Assembly: GCF_002008365.1 (NCBI RefSeq)
Contig: NZ_MRDL01000051.1
Location: forward strand, 620,001-684,000
Reading direction: 5' to 3'
DNA length: 64,000 nt
Origin: Rhizobium leguminosarum bv. viciae USDA 2370
GTDB lineage: Bacteria > Pseudomonadota > Alphaproteobacteria > Rhizobiales > Rhizobiaceae
Below the pieces are notes generated by a model, which was not told where the DNA came from, did not search any database, and saw only the letters and a list, made by a program, of their open reading frames with translations. This document shows, piece by piece, positions 42,487 to 52,057 of the stretch; position 1 is the stretch's first letter, and each line of letters begins with the position of its first letter. The position numbers and the translations under genes are program-made.

Positions 42487-43614
42487 GTGATCGTAGAAGC
42501 TTTCCTTCGTTGGATCGAAACGGCCAAGACCGGTGACCGGGCCCGGGCCGCAAACGCACTCGGGCGCGCCTATCTGCAGTCCGAAATGTCCGCGGACGAG
42601 CGGGCGGCGGCCGAAATGGCGATGACCTTTCTTCTCGACGATCCGTCGCCACGCGTGCGGCTTGCGCTTGCCGAGGCGATCGCCTGGTCGCCCGACGCGC
42701 CGCGCAGCCTGATCCTTTCGCTTGCCGAAGACCAGCCCGAGGTTGCCTGCCATGCGGTGACCTGTTCGCCGCTTTTGAGCGACGCCGATCTGGTCGACCT
42801 TGCCGCGCGCGGCAACGGCGCCACCCGCATGCTGATCGCGGCGAGGGCGCATGTGACGCGCCCGGTCTCCGCCGCGCTTGCGGAGGTCGGCGACGAGGAA
42901 GAACTGCTCTGCCTGCTCGAGAATGACGGCGCGGTGATCTCCAGCCTGTCGTTGAAGCGCATCGCCGAACGGCTCGGCGATTGCTGCGATGTCCGCAACC
43001 TGCTTCTCGACCGAAGCGACCTTCCGGCCGATGCCCGCCAGTTGCTCACCCAGCATGTCAGCAATGCGCTGATCGGGCTGCCGCTGGCGCAGGCGGCGAT
43101 CGGCCTGCAGCGGCTCCAGCGCATCAGCCGCGAGGCGACCGAGGCGGCCATCGTCTCGATCGCCGGCGATATTGCCCCGCGCGAAATCCCCGACCTCGTC
43201 CAGCATCTGCGCCTCAACGGCCGGCTGACGCCATCCTTCCTGATGCATGCGCTCTGCGCCGGCAAGGTGGACTTCTTCGCCGGCGCGATCGTCGATCTGA
43301 CCGCGTGCAGCGAGCGCCGGGTGCGTTCGATCCTGGCAACCGGGCGCATGCATGCCGTGCGTGCGCTCTACGAGTCCGCCGGCCTGCCGAGGGATATCAG
43401 CGTGATCTTCGTCGAGGCGACGATGCTGTGGCGCGACGCCGCCAGAAAAGCGCCGGGCAGCGTGCTCGGCAATGTCTGCGGCCGTCTTCTCGAAAAATTC
43501 CGCCATCATGACGCGCATGGCGCGATCGGCGAACTGCTCGACCTGGTGGAAAAGCTGCACGTTAACGAGCAGCGACAATCGGCCCGCGTCTACGCAGCGC
43601 TTGCGGCCGCCTAA
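42487..43614 (+). CDS. DUF2336-family protein
   Basis: 375-aa soluble, alpha-helical protein of the alphaproteobacterial DUF2336 family. HEAT-like helices run throughout (for example FLLDDPSPRVRLALAEAIAWSPDAPRSLILSLAEDQPEVACHAV and RMLIAARAHVTRPVSAALAEVGDEE). Function is unknown; a scaffold or regulator role is plausible. A GTG start at 42487 with GGGGCG upstream is chosen; a TTG at 42442 would extend it by 15 residues. Its stop codon overlaps by 4 bp the end of the convergent small hypothetical gene. Confidence 0.85.
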   Translation: MIVEAFLRWIETAKTGDRARAANALGRAYLQSEMSADERAAAEMAMTFLLDDPSPRVRLALAEAIAWSPDAPRSLILSLAEDQPEVACHAVTCSPLLSDADLVDLAARGNGATRMLIAARAHVTRPVSAALAEVGDEEELLCLLENDGAVISSLSLKRIAERLGDCCDVRNLLLDRSDLPADARQLLTQHVSNALIGLPLAQAAIGLQRLQRISREATEAAIVSIAGDIAPREIPDLVQHLRLNGRLTPSFLMHALCAGKVDFFAGAIVDLTACSERRVRSILATGRMHAVRALYESAGLPRDISVIFVEATMLWRDAARKAPGSVLGNVCGRLLEKFRHHDAHGAIGELLDLVEKLHVNEQRQSARVYAALAAA

Positions 43615-44033
43615 TCAGCGAGCCGCGTCACCACCCAGGAATAGCTGGCGGAGACGAAATGCACCGGTTTGGTGAGTGTATCCCTGACGCTTCTGCCCGA
43701 GGGCAGATGGGCGCGGACCTGGCCGGCGATGCCTTCAGCAAAACCGGCGATCCTTCCTGCGGGTTCCTCGGGCGCTGCGACAGCGGCCTCGGGCGCAGCG
43801 GCAGGCACGGGCGCCGGCTTCGGCGGCTCGGCGGCGGCGATGGCTTTCGGCGCCTCGCACACCGCGATCACCGAGGGATAGTTGACATTGACATAGGTCT
43901 TCAGCCGTCGTTCGGCTTCCGCATCGCAGGCGGCAACGGTTTCCCAGCCTTTATCGACCGTCGCGACATAATTGCACTGGCTGATCGAATCGTCGCAGCC
44001 GAGAATGGTCATCGCGATCAGCACCGCTTGCAT
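43611..44033 (-). CDS. hypothetical exported-type protein
   Basis: 140-aa protein with a hydrophobic N-terminus (MQAVLIAMTILGC) that could be a lipoprotein-like or weak signal sequence, then a domain with CNYVATVDKGWETVAACDAEAERRLKTYVNVNYPSVIAVCE carrying four Cys, a Pro/Ala linker and a C-terminal SGRSVRDTLTKPVHFV helix. No family recognised. Convergent with DUF2336; the stop codons overlap by 4 bp. Confidence 0.7.
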   Translation of the reverse strand: MQAVLIAMTILGCDDSISQCNYVATVDKGWETVAACDAEAERRLKTYVNVNYPSVIAVCEAPKAIAAAEPPKPAPVPAAAPEAAVAAPEEPAGRIAGFAEGIAGQVRAHLPSGRSVRDTLTKPVHFVSASYSWVVTRLAD

Positions 44034-44162
44034 ATTCTGCTTCCTTGATTATTGAGCACCTCATCGTCTTAGAGGGTGCAATTCCAACCGAATGAAGGCA
44101 ACGGCATTAACTCTTCGTCATGTCGGAAAAAATTGTGCCCCGCGCCAGCAGAGGAAGTCAGC

Positions 44163-44621
44163 ATGTCCGTGACCATCGCCCTGGAGCAACCGCGCCAGGA
44201 GGGCGTCATTCGCCTTCTCGATCTTTCCGATGCCTATGCACAATCGCTCTATCCGGCGGAAAGCAACCATCTGGTCGACCTGTCCGTGCTGGAGAAACCT
44301 TCGGTGAGCTTCCTCGTCGCGCGCAGCGACGATGCGATCGTCGGCTGCTGCGCGCTGGTCGAGGCCGGTGACGGCACGGCGGAGATCAAGCGCATGTTCG
44401 TCGATCCCGAGGCAAGGGGGCTGAGGATCGCCAGCGGCCTGATGAATGGGCTCGAAGCAATCGCAGAGAAAAAGGGGCTGACGGCGATCCGGCTCGAAAC
44501 CGGCATCTACCAACCCGAGGCGATCGCGCTCTATCGCAAATACGGATATCGGGAAATCGAGCCTTTCGGCGCCTACCTGCCGGACCCGCTCAGCCTGTTC
44601 ATGGAAAAGCGGCTGGGGTAG
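44163..44621 (+). CDS. GNAT-family acetyltransferase
   Basis: 152-aa N-acetyltransferase. The acetyl-CoA motif A is AEIKRMFVDPEARGLRIASGLMNGLEAIA (with the RGxxxA-type loop), preceded by IVGCCALVEAG and followed by LETGIYQPEAIALYRKYGYREIEPFGAYLPDPLSLFMEKRL, the typical C-terminal strand. Target unknown (small molecule or protein N-terminus). Start ATG at 44163, shown by AGAGGAAGTCAGC upstream; an earlier in-frame ATG exists. Confidence 0.88.
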   Translation: MSVTIALEQPRQEGVIRLLDLSDAYAQSLYPAESNHLVDLSVLEKPSVSFLVARSDDAIVGCCALVEAGDGTAEIKRMFVDPEARGLRIASGLMNGLEAIAEKKGLTAIRLETGIYQPEAIALYRKYGYREIEPFGAYLPDPLSLFMEKRLG

Positions 44622-44640
44622 CCCGTCTGCGAAGGTATGT

Positions 44641-45837
44641 TCAGCCTTCGGCGACTCGCGGTACCGGCGGTGGGGCCGGTTCGTCGATGATGATCTGCGG
44701 CCCCGTTTCGCTCTTGTCGGCGCTGCGGGCCTCGTGGATCCATTCACGCCAGATGGCGACGATCAGCGCCATCAGCACAGGGCCGATGAAGAGCCCGAGG
44801 AAACCCATCGTTTTGACACCGCCGACGAGGCCGAAGAAGGTCGGCAGGAAGGGCAGCTTGATCGGACCGCCGACGAGTTTCGGCCGCAGCGTCTTGTCGA
44901 CGATGAAGAGCTCGACCGTCCCCCAGACGAAGAGACCGATGCCGGCGACATGCGAGCCGCTCGCCAGCAGATAGATGGAGACCAGCGTGAAGGAGAGCGG
45001 CGCACCGCCCGGTATCAGCGCCATCACGCCCGTCAAAACGCCGAGCGTCACCGGCGAGGGCACGCCGGCAATCCAGTAGGCAAGGCCGAGCACAATGCCT
45101 TCGCCGATCGCGATCAACGTCATGCCCATGACGGTGGAGCTGATCGTCGCCGGCACGACGCGGGAAATGCGCTCCCAGCGGTTCGGCAGGATACGCTCGC
45201 CCAGCATGTCGATTTGCTTGGAGAAGGAGAAACCGTCGCGATAGACGAAGAATAGCGCGATCAGCATGAAGAGCAGCGTCAGCAGCAGGTGGAAGGCGCC
45301 GCCGCCGGCCGCAAGCACGGCACGATAGATGTTGCCGATATTGGCGCCGCTGACTGCCTGGATGACTTCGCCCAAGGCGCCGGGACTGCCGATATATTTT
45401 GTCCAGACTTCATCGAGGTAGGCGCCGGCCCAAGGCAGCGCGACGATCCAGTCGGGTGTCGGGGCGCCGGCGCGGTTGGCGTGGATTGCCCAGGTGACCC
45501 AGGTGCGTACTTCGCCGGTCGTATAGGTCACAGCAAGCCCGATCGGGATGACCAGGAAAGTGATGATCATGATGATGGCGATGGTCGCGGCGATCGTCGT
45601 ATTGCCGCCGACGCGGGCAAGAAGCTTGCGGTAGAGCGGCCAGCTGGCAAAGCCGATGACGAGGGCTGCGAGCACCGGCACGAGGAAGCCGTAGAAGAAA
45701 TAGACGCCGGCAGCGACGACCAGGACCAGCAGCCAGCGCGCCGCCGAAATGGAGGGAATCAGCGGCGTGCGCGTCTGCGCCGATGATCCGAGCCATCGCG
45801 GCTCATGATTGCTTTTCTGACGGTCGAACACACCCAC
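44641..45837 (-). CDS. AI-2E-family transporter (PerM-like)
   Basis: 398-aa membrane protein with about eight helices, similar to the TqsA/PerM family once linked to autoinducer-2 export. Conserved elements: FFYGFLVPVLAALVIGFASWPLYRKL, the central soluble part, FVYRDGFSFSKQIDMLGERILPNRW, and PGGAPLSFTLVSIYLLASGSHVAGIGLFVWGTVELFIVDKTLRPKLVGG. Substrate not known; AI-2 is not established for rhizobia. Start codon is GTG at 45837 with AGAAGAGG upstream. Confidence 0.88.
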   Translation of the reverse strand: MGVFDRQKSNHEPRWLGSSAQTRTPLIPSISAARWLLVLVVAAGVYFFYGFLVPVLAALVIGFASWPLYRKLLARVGGNTTIAATIAIIMIITFLVIPIGLAVTYTTGEVRTWVTWAIHANRAGAPTPDWIVALPWAGAYLDEVWTKYIGSPGALGEVIQAVSGANIGNIYRAVLAAGGGAFHLLLTLLFMLIALFFVYRDGFSFSKQIDMLGERILPNRWERISRVVPATISSTVMGMTLIAIGEGIVLGLAYWIAGVPSPVTLGVLTGVMALIPGGAPLSFTLVSIYLLASGSHVAGIGLFVWGTVELFIVDKTLRPKLVGGPIKLPFLPTFFGLVGGVKTMGFLGLFIGPVLMALIVAIWREWIHEARSADKSETGPQIIIDEPAPPPVPRVAEG

Positions 45838-45953
45838 GCGCGCCTCTTCTTTTTCTTGTACTCTGGTTATGGGCCATCAACCCGGCGGTTTCAAGGTCCG
45901 CACCATGAAAGCGTATACAAAGCGTCGCTATTCGACGCTCAGACCCGGGCGTC

Positions 45954-47087
45954 TTACTGCTGCGGGCGGCGCAGAATCTTGAAGGCGTAGAATTGCGTCT
46001 TCTGGCTGGTCGAGAAATTGTTGTCGGAGCCGAGAATGAGGACGTCGGTGCCGTCCTTGGCCTTCCCCAGCGACATGGCCTCGATATTGTCGGGAACATG
46101 GCCGATCGCCCTCAAATCAAGGACCTGGCTCTTCCGGGCGGGAACGACACGCTGGTCGTTTTTGGCGAGGGACGCGATGGCGGATACATCGGTGGCATCA
46201 GTCAGATCCATCATCATGATCTTGATGCTGTTGCCGAAGCCCTGGGCATAACTCCGCTCGACGGCGAGCAGGCGGTGATCGTCGAGGGCAAGCATCTCCG
46301 ACATGCCGTTGTCGTTGCCACCGTTGGCCTTGGTGGCGGCCTGCGGGATCGGCGAGACCGGATAGACGTACTCGGCCTTCGGCTCGCCGGTAGCGCCGTC
46401 GTAGCGGATAATGCGCGACAGGCTGCCTGACGTCAGCGAGGGGTTCGGGCCGTCCTGATAGAGGGCGGCTTCGACACCGACGAAAACATCACCGGAGGGC
46501 GCGACGGCGAGATCTTCGAAGGCGAGGTTGTCGCGAATGCCGGTCGACTTGTCTGCCGTCGGGGCAAAGCCCTCCGGGAGCTTGAATTCGCGGATGAAGA
46601 AACCTTCCGGCGCAGCGACACGGACGAAGGGCGGGAGCAGCGCCTTGCCGTCGCCTTCGCTGCCCCAGTAGATGCCGTCCTTGCCGAGGCGGATCGATTC
46701 CGGATCGACGGTCCGGGCAGCGAAGGGCTCGCCGTTCTTGTCCTTCAGCGTCACCTGCTTGACGACCGAAACGCCCTTGAGACCGGACGCGTCGAGATCG
46801 ACGTCGAGTTCGTAGAAGCGGGCCGGGCCTCTTTCCGAGCGATCGTCGCTGATGGCGAGATAGTGGCCGGTGGCGGCATCGAAATCGAGGCCGGAAATGC
46901 CGCCGAATTCGACGCCGTTTTCCATGTGGCCGGTGGGGATGACGAATTCACCGAGATAGGAGAGCGAAATGCCGGCGGCGCAATCGCCGAAGGGGCAGGC
47001 GGTCTCAAAGGTGGCGCCGATATCGGTGGCGCGGACGGTGCTGGACAGGAGAACGAATGCGGCAGCCGCAAGAAAACGCTTGGTCAT
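45954..47087 (-). CDS. secreted esterase-like/phytase-like beta-propeller protein
   Basis: 377-aa exported protein with a signal peptide (about 1-22, ending VRA). The mature protein belongs to the esterase-like-activity-of-phytase group: GGISGLDFDAATGHYLAISDDRSERGPARFYELDV, then DPESIRLGKDGIYWGSEGDG, DNLAFEDLAVAPSGDVFVGVEAALYQDG and the terminal SLGKAKDGTDVLILGSDNNFSTSQKTQFYAFKIL. Acts in periplasm or outside. The substrate may be phosphate esters but is not shown. A longer frame is open upstream to 47168; the ATG at 47087 fits the signal peptide. Confidence 0.87.
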   Translation of the reverse strand: MTKRFLAAAAFVLLSSTVRATDIGATFETACPFGDCAAGISLSYLGEFVIPTGHMENGVEFGGISGLDFDAATGHYLAISDDRSERGPARFYELDVDLDASGLKGVSVVKQVTLKDKNGEPFAARTVDPESIRLGKDGIYWGSEGDGKALLPPFVRVAAPEGFFIREFKLPEGFAPTADKSTGIRDNLAFEDLAVAPSGDVFVGVEAALYQDGPNPSLTSGSLSRIIRYDGATGEPKAEYVYPVSPIPQAATKANGGNDNGMSEMLALDDHRLLAVERSYAQGFGNSIKIMMMDLTDATDVSAIASLAKNDQRVVPARKSQVLDLRAIGHVPDNIEAMSLGKAKDGTDVLILGSDNNFSTSQKTQFYAFKILRRPQQ

Positions 47088-47247
47088 GACAAATATCCGG
47101 CAAGGGGTTGAAAACGGTTCAAACGGGCGCAGCCCCTCCCCGAGGGGAAGGCGCGCCGACCGCTTCATGCGCCGGTTGTTTGACGGAGTTGTTACTGTTC
47201 TTCGACAGTTCCGTGAAATCGTGAATGCTAAAATGCGTGGCGACGCA

Positions 47248-49347
47248 TTAAATATCGAGGTTCTCGGCGAAGGCCGCGCGATCTTGGATGAAGCGGAAGC
47301 GGGCTTCCGGTTTGGTGCCCATCAGATCGTCGACAGCGCTGCGGGTGCCTTCGAAATCCACCTCATCGATCAGCACCTTGAGCAGGGTGCGCTTGGACGG
47401 ATCCATGGTGGTTTCCTTGAGCTGGGCGGGCATCATCTCGCCGAGACCTTTGAAGCGGCTGATCTCGACCTTGGCCTTGCCCTTGAACTCCGTCTGCATC
47501 AGCTCGGCGCGATGATTGTCGTCGCGTGCATAGGCGGATTTCGAGCCTTGGGTGATCTTGTAAAGCGGCGGCACGGCGAGGAAGAGATGACCGCCACGCA
47601 CGAGTTCCGGCATTTCCTGATAGAAGAAGGTGATGAGCAGCGAGGCGATATGGGCGCCGTCGACGTCGGCATCGGTCATGACGATGATGCGTTCGTAGCG
47701 CAGGTCTTCGTCGCGGTATTTCGAGCGCGTGCCGCAGCCGAGCGCCTGGATGAGATCGGCGAGCTGCTGGTTGGCGCCGAGTTTTTCGCGGCCGGCGCTG
47801 GCAACGTTGAGGATCTTGCCGCGCAGCGGCAGAATGGCCTGGTTGGCGCGGTTGCGCGCCTGCTTGGCCGAACCACCTGCCGAATCGCCTTCGACGATGA
47901 AGAGTTCGGCGCCTTCCGCGGTGTTCTGCGAACAATCGGCAAGTTTGCCGGGCAGGCGCAATTTGCGCACCGCCGTCTTGCGGTTGACTTCCTTTTCCTT
48001 GCGGCGGCGCAAGCGCTCCTCGGCGCGCTCGATCACCCAGTCGAGCAGCTTGGCCGACTCGTTCGGATTGTCCGCAAGGTAATGGTCGAAGGGATCGCGC
48101 AGCGCGTTCTCGACGATGCGCTGGGCCTCGACGGTCGCGAGCTTGTCCTTGGTCTGGCCGACGAATTCCGGCTCGCGGATGAAGACAGACAGCATGCCGA
48201 CGGCGGAGATCATCACGTCGTCGGTGGTGATCTGCGCGGCGCGCTTGTTCTGCGTCAACTCGGCATAGGCCTTCAGGCCCTTGGTCAGCGCGATGCGCAG
48301 CCCCGCCTCATGCGTGCCGCCCTCGGGGGTCGGGATGGTGTTGCAATAGGAATGGACCTGCGGATCGCCGCCATACCAGGTGATCGCCCATTCCATCGAG
48401 CCATGGCCGCTGGTCTTCTCGGTCTTGCCGGCAAAGATCTCGCGGGTGACGGTGAACTCCTTGCCCATCGTCGCCTGGAGATAGTCCTTCAGGCCGCCGG
48501 GGAAGTGGAAGACGGCCTTGTCAGGGACCTCGGAGCCTTCGGGCAGCACGCCCGCCTCGCAGCTCCAGCGGATTTCCACGCCGCCGAAGAGATAGGCTTT
48601 CGAGCGCGCCATGCGGAAGACGCGGGCGGCATCGAACTTCATGTGATCCCCAAAGATCTGGGGGTCTGGGTGGAAGCGCACCCGGGTGCCGCGGCGATTG
48701 TGGACGTCGCCCAACTCTTCGAGCCCGCCCTGCGGCAGGCCGCGGGAGAAGCGCTGGCGGTAGAGCTTGCGGTTTCGCGCCACCTCGACTTCGAGGTCGT
48801 CGGAGAGTGCGTTGACGACCGAGACGCCGACGCCGTGCAGGCCGCCCGAGGTCTCGTAGGCCTTGCCGTCGAATTTGCCGCCGGCATGCAGCTTGGTCAT
48901 GATGACTTCGAGCGTCGACTTGCCCGGCACCTGCGGATGGTTCTCGACCGGGATGCCGCGGCCGTTGTCGGAGACGGTGAGATAACCCTCGAGGTCGAGA
49001 TAAACCTCGATGAAATTGGCGTGCCCGGCGACCGCCTCGTCCATCGCATTGTCGATGACTTCGGCAAACAGGTGGTGCAGCGCTTTTTCATCGGTGCCGC
49101 CGATATACATGCCCGGGCGCATGCGCACCGGCTCGAGGCCTTCGAGGACGCGGATCGACGAGGCACCGTAGTCATCGGAGTTCGACGCGGCGGGCGCCGG
49201 GCGCGCGGAGGCTCCGGCAGGGGGTGCGGCGGCGGCGACGGGCGCAGCCGTCACCGGCGGCCGCTCGGCCGGAGCGGCAGGCTTCTGCGCCTCCTCGCGT
49301 TTTTCAGAGAGGGGCATTCCGGAAAAGAGGTCGTTGCTATCGTCCAT
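47248..49347 (-). CDS. parE: DNA topoisomerase IV subunit B
   Basis: 699-aa ATPase subunit of topoisomerase IV, which decatenates sister chromosomes. After a Pro/Ala-rich N-terminal extension (about 1-50) come the GHKL ATPase (VRMRPGMYIGGTDEKALHHLFAEVIDNAMDEA, GGLHGVGVSVVNALSD), the transducer, the TOPRIM domain (LFIVEGDSAGGSAKQARNR, DADVDGAHIASLLITFFYQ) and the final DPSKRTLLKV... segment. It lacks the long GyrB insertion. Start ATG at 49347; a further frame upstream is open but unlikely. Its partner parC is not in the window. Confidence 0.95.
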   Translation of the reverse strand: MDDSNDLFSGMPLSEKREEAQKPAAPAERPPVTAAPVAAAAPPAGASARPAPAASNSDDYGASSIRVLEGLEPVRMRPGMYIGGTDEKALHHLFAEVIDNAMDEAVAGHANFIEVYLDLEGYLTVSDNGRGIPVENHPQVPGKSTLEVIMTKLHAGGKFDGKAYETSGGLHGVGVSVVNALSDDLEVEVARNRKLYRQRFSRGLPQGGLEELGDVHNRRGTRVRFHPDPQIFGDHMKFDAARVFRMARSKAYLFGGVEIRWSCEAGVLPEGSEVPDKAVFHFPGGLKDYLQATMGKEFTVTREIFAGKTEKTSGHGSMEWAITWYGGDPQVHSYCNTIPTPEGGTHEAGLRIALTKGLKAYAELTQNKRAAQITTDDVMISAVGMLSVFIREPEFVGQTKDKLATVEAQRIVENALRDPFDHYLADNPNESAKLLDWVIERAEERLRRRKEKEVNRKTAVRKLRLPGKLADCSQNTAEGAELFIVEGDSAGGSAKQARNRANQAILPLRGKILNVASAGREKLGANQQLADLIQALGCGTRSKYRDEDLRYERIIVMTDADVDGAHIASLLITFFYQEMPELVRGGHLFLAVPPLYKITQGSKSAYARDDNHRAELMQTEFKGKAKVEISRFKGLGEMMPAQLKETTMDPSKRTLLKVLIDEVDFEGTRSAVDDLMGTKPEARFRFIQDRAAFAENLDI

Positions 49348-49555
49348 GGAGCCGTTCAGATCTTCATCCTGTCTTGGGCGGGCATCCGCCGCCGACCCAA
49401 AATCACCGCATTTCATGCCACGTTTGCGAATCAGACAGATTTTGCCAGAAAGCACCTCTATACGCGACACCGCCAGTTTTAGCGGGCTTTTCCCAAATGA
49501 TTTGCGTTGCCGGACGCGGAATGGCAAGCGGCGGCAGGCTTCAGGAACCATCCGA

Positions 49556-50455
49556 ATGCGAATGTCCACAAGTCATTGCACCATCATCACCGCAATTGCG
49601 GCGTTTTTCTTGTCTGCGGCCATGCTCTCCGCTGTTGGCCCGGCACAGGCAGCCGATGTGCTAGCGCCCTTCAAGGACGATCTGTTTTCGAAGCAGACCG
49701 TGCTGCAGACAGGCGATGACGGCGCCTTCGAGGTCATCGACTATGACGAGATGCGCGATATCAACGGCCGCGACCAGATTCCGCAAAAGCGGGTGCAGCA
49801 GAAATATGTGGCGCTCGGCATCCGCAAGGCCCAGGCGGACGAGACGCTGTCTCTCGACGGCATCAAGCTCGATGTCACCAGGGTGGGACCGGCTCAGAGT
49901 GCCGCTTTCACGGTGATTTTCATCCATGGCCGCGACGGCGACCGGCGGCTCGGCGCCAACGATTACAGCTTCGGCGGCAATTTCAACCGGCTGAAGAACC
50001 TCGTTGCCGGCAATGGCGGGGTTTATTATTCGCCGACCGTCAAAAGCTTCGACAGCGGCGGCGTTGCGGCGATCGCCGGCCTGATCCGCTATGCCAGCGC
50101 GCAATCGCCCGGCCGACCGATCATCCTTTCCTGCGCCTCGATGGGCAGCCAGGTCTGCTGGGGCGTTGCGCGCGATGGTGACAGCGTCAAGCGGCTGAAG
50201 GGCATGCTGATCATGAGCGGAGTCACCGATCCCGATTTCACCAGGAGCGCGTTCTACAAGGCAAGGCTGCCGCTCTGGTTCGCCCATGGCAGCCGCGACC
50301 CGGTCTATGCCGCCTCCGACCAGCAGGCGCTGTTTGAAAGCCTGCACAAGGCAAAATATCCGGCGCGTTTCACGCTGTTTGAGACCGGCAATCACGGGAC
50401 GCCGATCCGGATGATCGACTGGCGTGGGGTGCTGAACTGGATTCTTGCCGGCTAG
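49556..50455 (+). CDS. secreted alpha/beta-hydrolase-like protein
   Basis: 299-aa exported protein: signal peptide about 1-33 (ending QAA), then an alpha/beta-hydrolase domain with FTVIFIHGRDGDRRLGANDYSFGG (oxyanion segment), the nucleophile elbow SCASMGSQVCWGVA and FAHGSRDPVYAASDQQ plus FETGNHGTPIRMIDW for Asp and His. The nucleophile elbow is CASMG rather than GxSxG. The substrate is unknown. Starts at 49556 or 49562 (two ATGs seven bases apart, first preferred). Divergent from parE. Confidence 0.82.
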   Translation: MRMSTSHCTIITAIAAFFLSAAMLSAVGPAQAADVLAPFKDDLFSKQTVLQTGDDGAFEVIDYDEMRDINGRDQIPQKRVQQKYVALGIRKAQADETLSLDGIKLDVTRVGPAQSAAFTVIFIHGRDGDRRLGANDYSFGGNFNRLKNLVAGNGGVYYSPTVKSFDSGGVAAIAGLIRYASAQSPGRPIILSCASMGSQVCWGVARDGDSVKRLKGMLIMSGVTDPDFTRSAFYKARLPLWFAHGSRDPVYAASDQQALFESLHKAKYPARFTLFETGNHGTPIRMIDWRGVLNWILAG

Positions 50456-50460
50456 CGTAT

Positions 50461-50555
50461 CGGTCGGAAAATCGGAGACTATTTTTGGAAAGCACGATGC
50501 AGGAATTCAGAATGCTACCTTTGCGTGTCTTAAAAGACGCGCGGCGCTGTAGCAG
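50461..50555. repeat. mosaic palindromic repeat element D
   Basis: Core CGGTCGGAAAATCGGAGACT, GGAAAGCACGATGC and GCGTGTCTT / AAGACGCGC with GCGGCGCTGTAG match elements A, B and C in order. It lies between the hydrolase gene and tpiA. Confidence 0.75.
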
Positions 50556-50678
50556 TCGATATTCGGCAGAAATATGCTCCAGATCGCAGAGATTCCCCTT
50601 ACGTCAAGGGCATGATGCTTTTCTTTGCTGCAGGCTTTTGATATTGCCCAAGGCATAAGCAGATTGTGGAAGGCCAGC

Positions 50679-51449
50679 ATGACACCTGACGTGCGTCCGC
50701 TTGTGGCGGGAAACTGGAAAATGAATGGCATGCGTGCCTCCCTGGATCAGATCAAGGCGATCGCCGAGGGTGTTCGCCCGCCGCTGGCCGACAAGGTCCA
50801 AGCGCTGATCTGCCCGCCGGCGACGCTGCTATACGTGGCGACGGCGCTGTGCACCGACAGCCCGTTGGCGATCGGTGCTCAGGACTGCCATCAGAACCCG
50901 TCCGGTGCACATACCGGCGACATCTCGGCCGAGATGATTGCCGATTGTTTCGGCACCTATGTCATCGTCGGTCACTCCGAGCGGCGCACCGACCATGCCG
51001 AAACCGACCATTTGGTTCGCGCCAAGGCGGAGGCGGCCTTCGCCGCAGGGCTGACGGCGATCATCTGCATCGGCGAGACGGCGGATGAACGCCGGACGGG
51101 CCAGGCGCTCGACGTCATCAAACGCCAGCTTTCCGCCTCCGTTCCCGATGGCGCGACGGCCGAAAATACCGTTATCGCCTACGAACCGATCTGGGCGATC
51201 GGCACTGGTGTGACGCCGACATCAGGCGATGTCGAAAAGGCGCATGCCTTCATGCGGGCAGAACTTGTAGCGCGCTTCGGCGATGAGGGCCGCAAGATGC
51301 GTCTTCTCTACGGCGGCTCGGTCAAGCCGGCCAATGCCCATGAGCTGATGGGCATCGCCAATGTCGACGGCGCGCTGATCGGCGGGGCGAGCTTGAAAGC
51401 GGCCGACTTCCTCGCCATCTACCGGGCCTATGAGGCGCTGCTCGCCTGA
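50679..51449 (+). CDS. tpiA: triosephosphate isomerase
   Basis: 256-aa TIM-barrel enzyme interconverting dihydroxyacetone phosphate and glyceraldehyde 3-phosphate. Catalytic Lys in GNWKMNG, His in IVGHSERRT and Glu in VIAYEPIWAIGTG are all present, as are the phosphate loop YGGSVKPANA and IGGASLKA. The ATG at 50679 is favoured over 50625. It heads the conserved tpiA-secG-pyrG order seen in many Rhizobiales. Confidence 0.96.
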   Translation: MTPDVRPLVAGNWKMNGMRASLDQIKAIAEGVRPPLADKVQALICPPATLLYVATALCTDSPLAIGAQDCHQNPSGAHTGDISAEMIADCFGTYVIVGHSERRTDHAETDHLVRAKAEAAFAAGLTAIICIGETADERRTGQALDVIKRQLSASVPDGATAENTVIAYEPIWAIGTGVTPTSGDVEKAHAFMRAELVARFGDEGRKMRLLYGGSVKPANAHELMGIANVDGALIGGASLKAADFLAIYRAYEALLA

Positions 51450-51588
51450 GGCATTGTTTATTCCTGGGTTTATTCGTTTACCCCAGGGCATATTCCGGGC
51501 CGAAGGGCTTGGAATAGATGAAAGCCTCATGTAAAGAGCCGCCAGAATTCTTATTTATGCCCGTCTCCAGACGGGCAGGACTGGACCC

Positions 51589-52038
51589 ATGCAGACAGTA
51601 TTGATTGTCATCCATCTCATGATCGTGCTCGCCCTTGTTGGCGTCGTGCTCATCCAGCGCTCTGAAGGCGGCGGCCTTGGTATCGGCGGCGGTTCGGGCT
51701 TCATGTCGGCCCGCGGCACGGCCAATGCGCTGACGCGCACGACCGCGATCCTTGCGACCCTATTCTTCCTGACCTCGCTCGGCCTCGGCATACTGACGCG
51801 TTACGAGGGCCGTCCGAGCGATATTCTCGACCGCATTCCGGCAACAGGCGGCCAGGGCAACGGCATTCTCGATTCGCTCGGCGGCGCGCAGGCTCCGGCA
51901 ACTGCGGCTCCGGCAACTCAGGCCCCCGCGGCCACCGCACCTGCTACGACTGCCCCGGCGACGACGGCTCCGGCAACGCCCGCAGCTCCGGCCGCGCCGG
52001 CACCGGCTCAGCCTTCCGGCGTCCCGACGGGACAGTAA
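51589..52038 (+). CDS. secG: protein-export membrane protein SecG
   Basis: 149-aa auxiliary subunit of the SecYEG translocon. Two hydrophobic helices (about 3-22 and 53-72) surround the conserved LIQRSEGGGLGIGGGSGFMSARGTANALTRTTAILATLFF. The long C-terminal tail is Ala/Pro/Thr-rich with ATAAPATQAPAATAPATTAP repeats, typical of alphaproteobacterial SecG. Located 139 bp after tpiA; followed by a terminator before pyrG. Confidence 0.95.
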   Translation: MQTVLIVIHLMIVLALVGVVLIQRSEGGGLGIGGGSGFMSARGTANALTRTTAILATLFFLTSLGLGILTRYEGRPSDILDRIPATGGQGNGILDSLGGAQAPATAAPATQAPAATAPATTAPATTAPATPAAPAAPAPAQPSGVPTGQ

Positions 52039-52057
52039 GCCGGTCTTCGACATAAAC

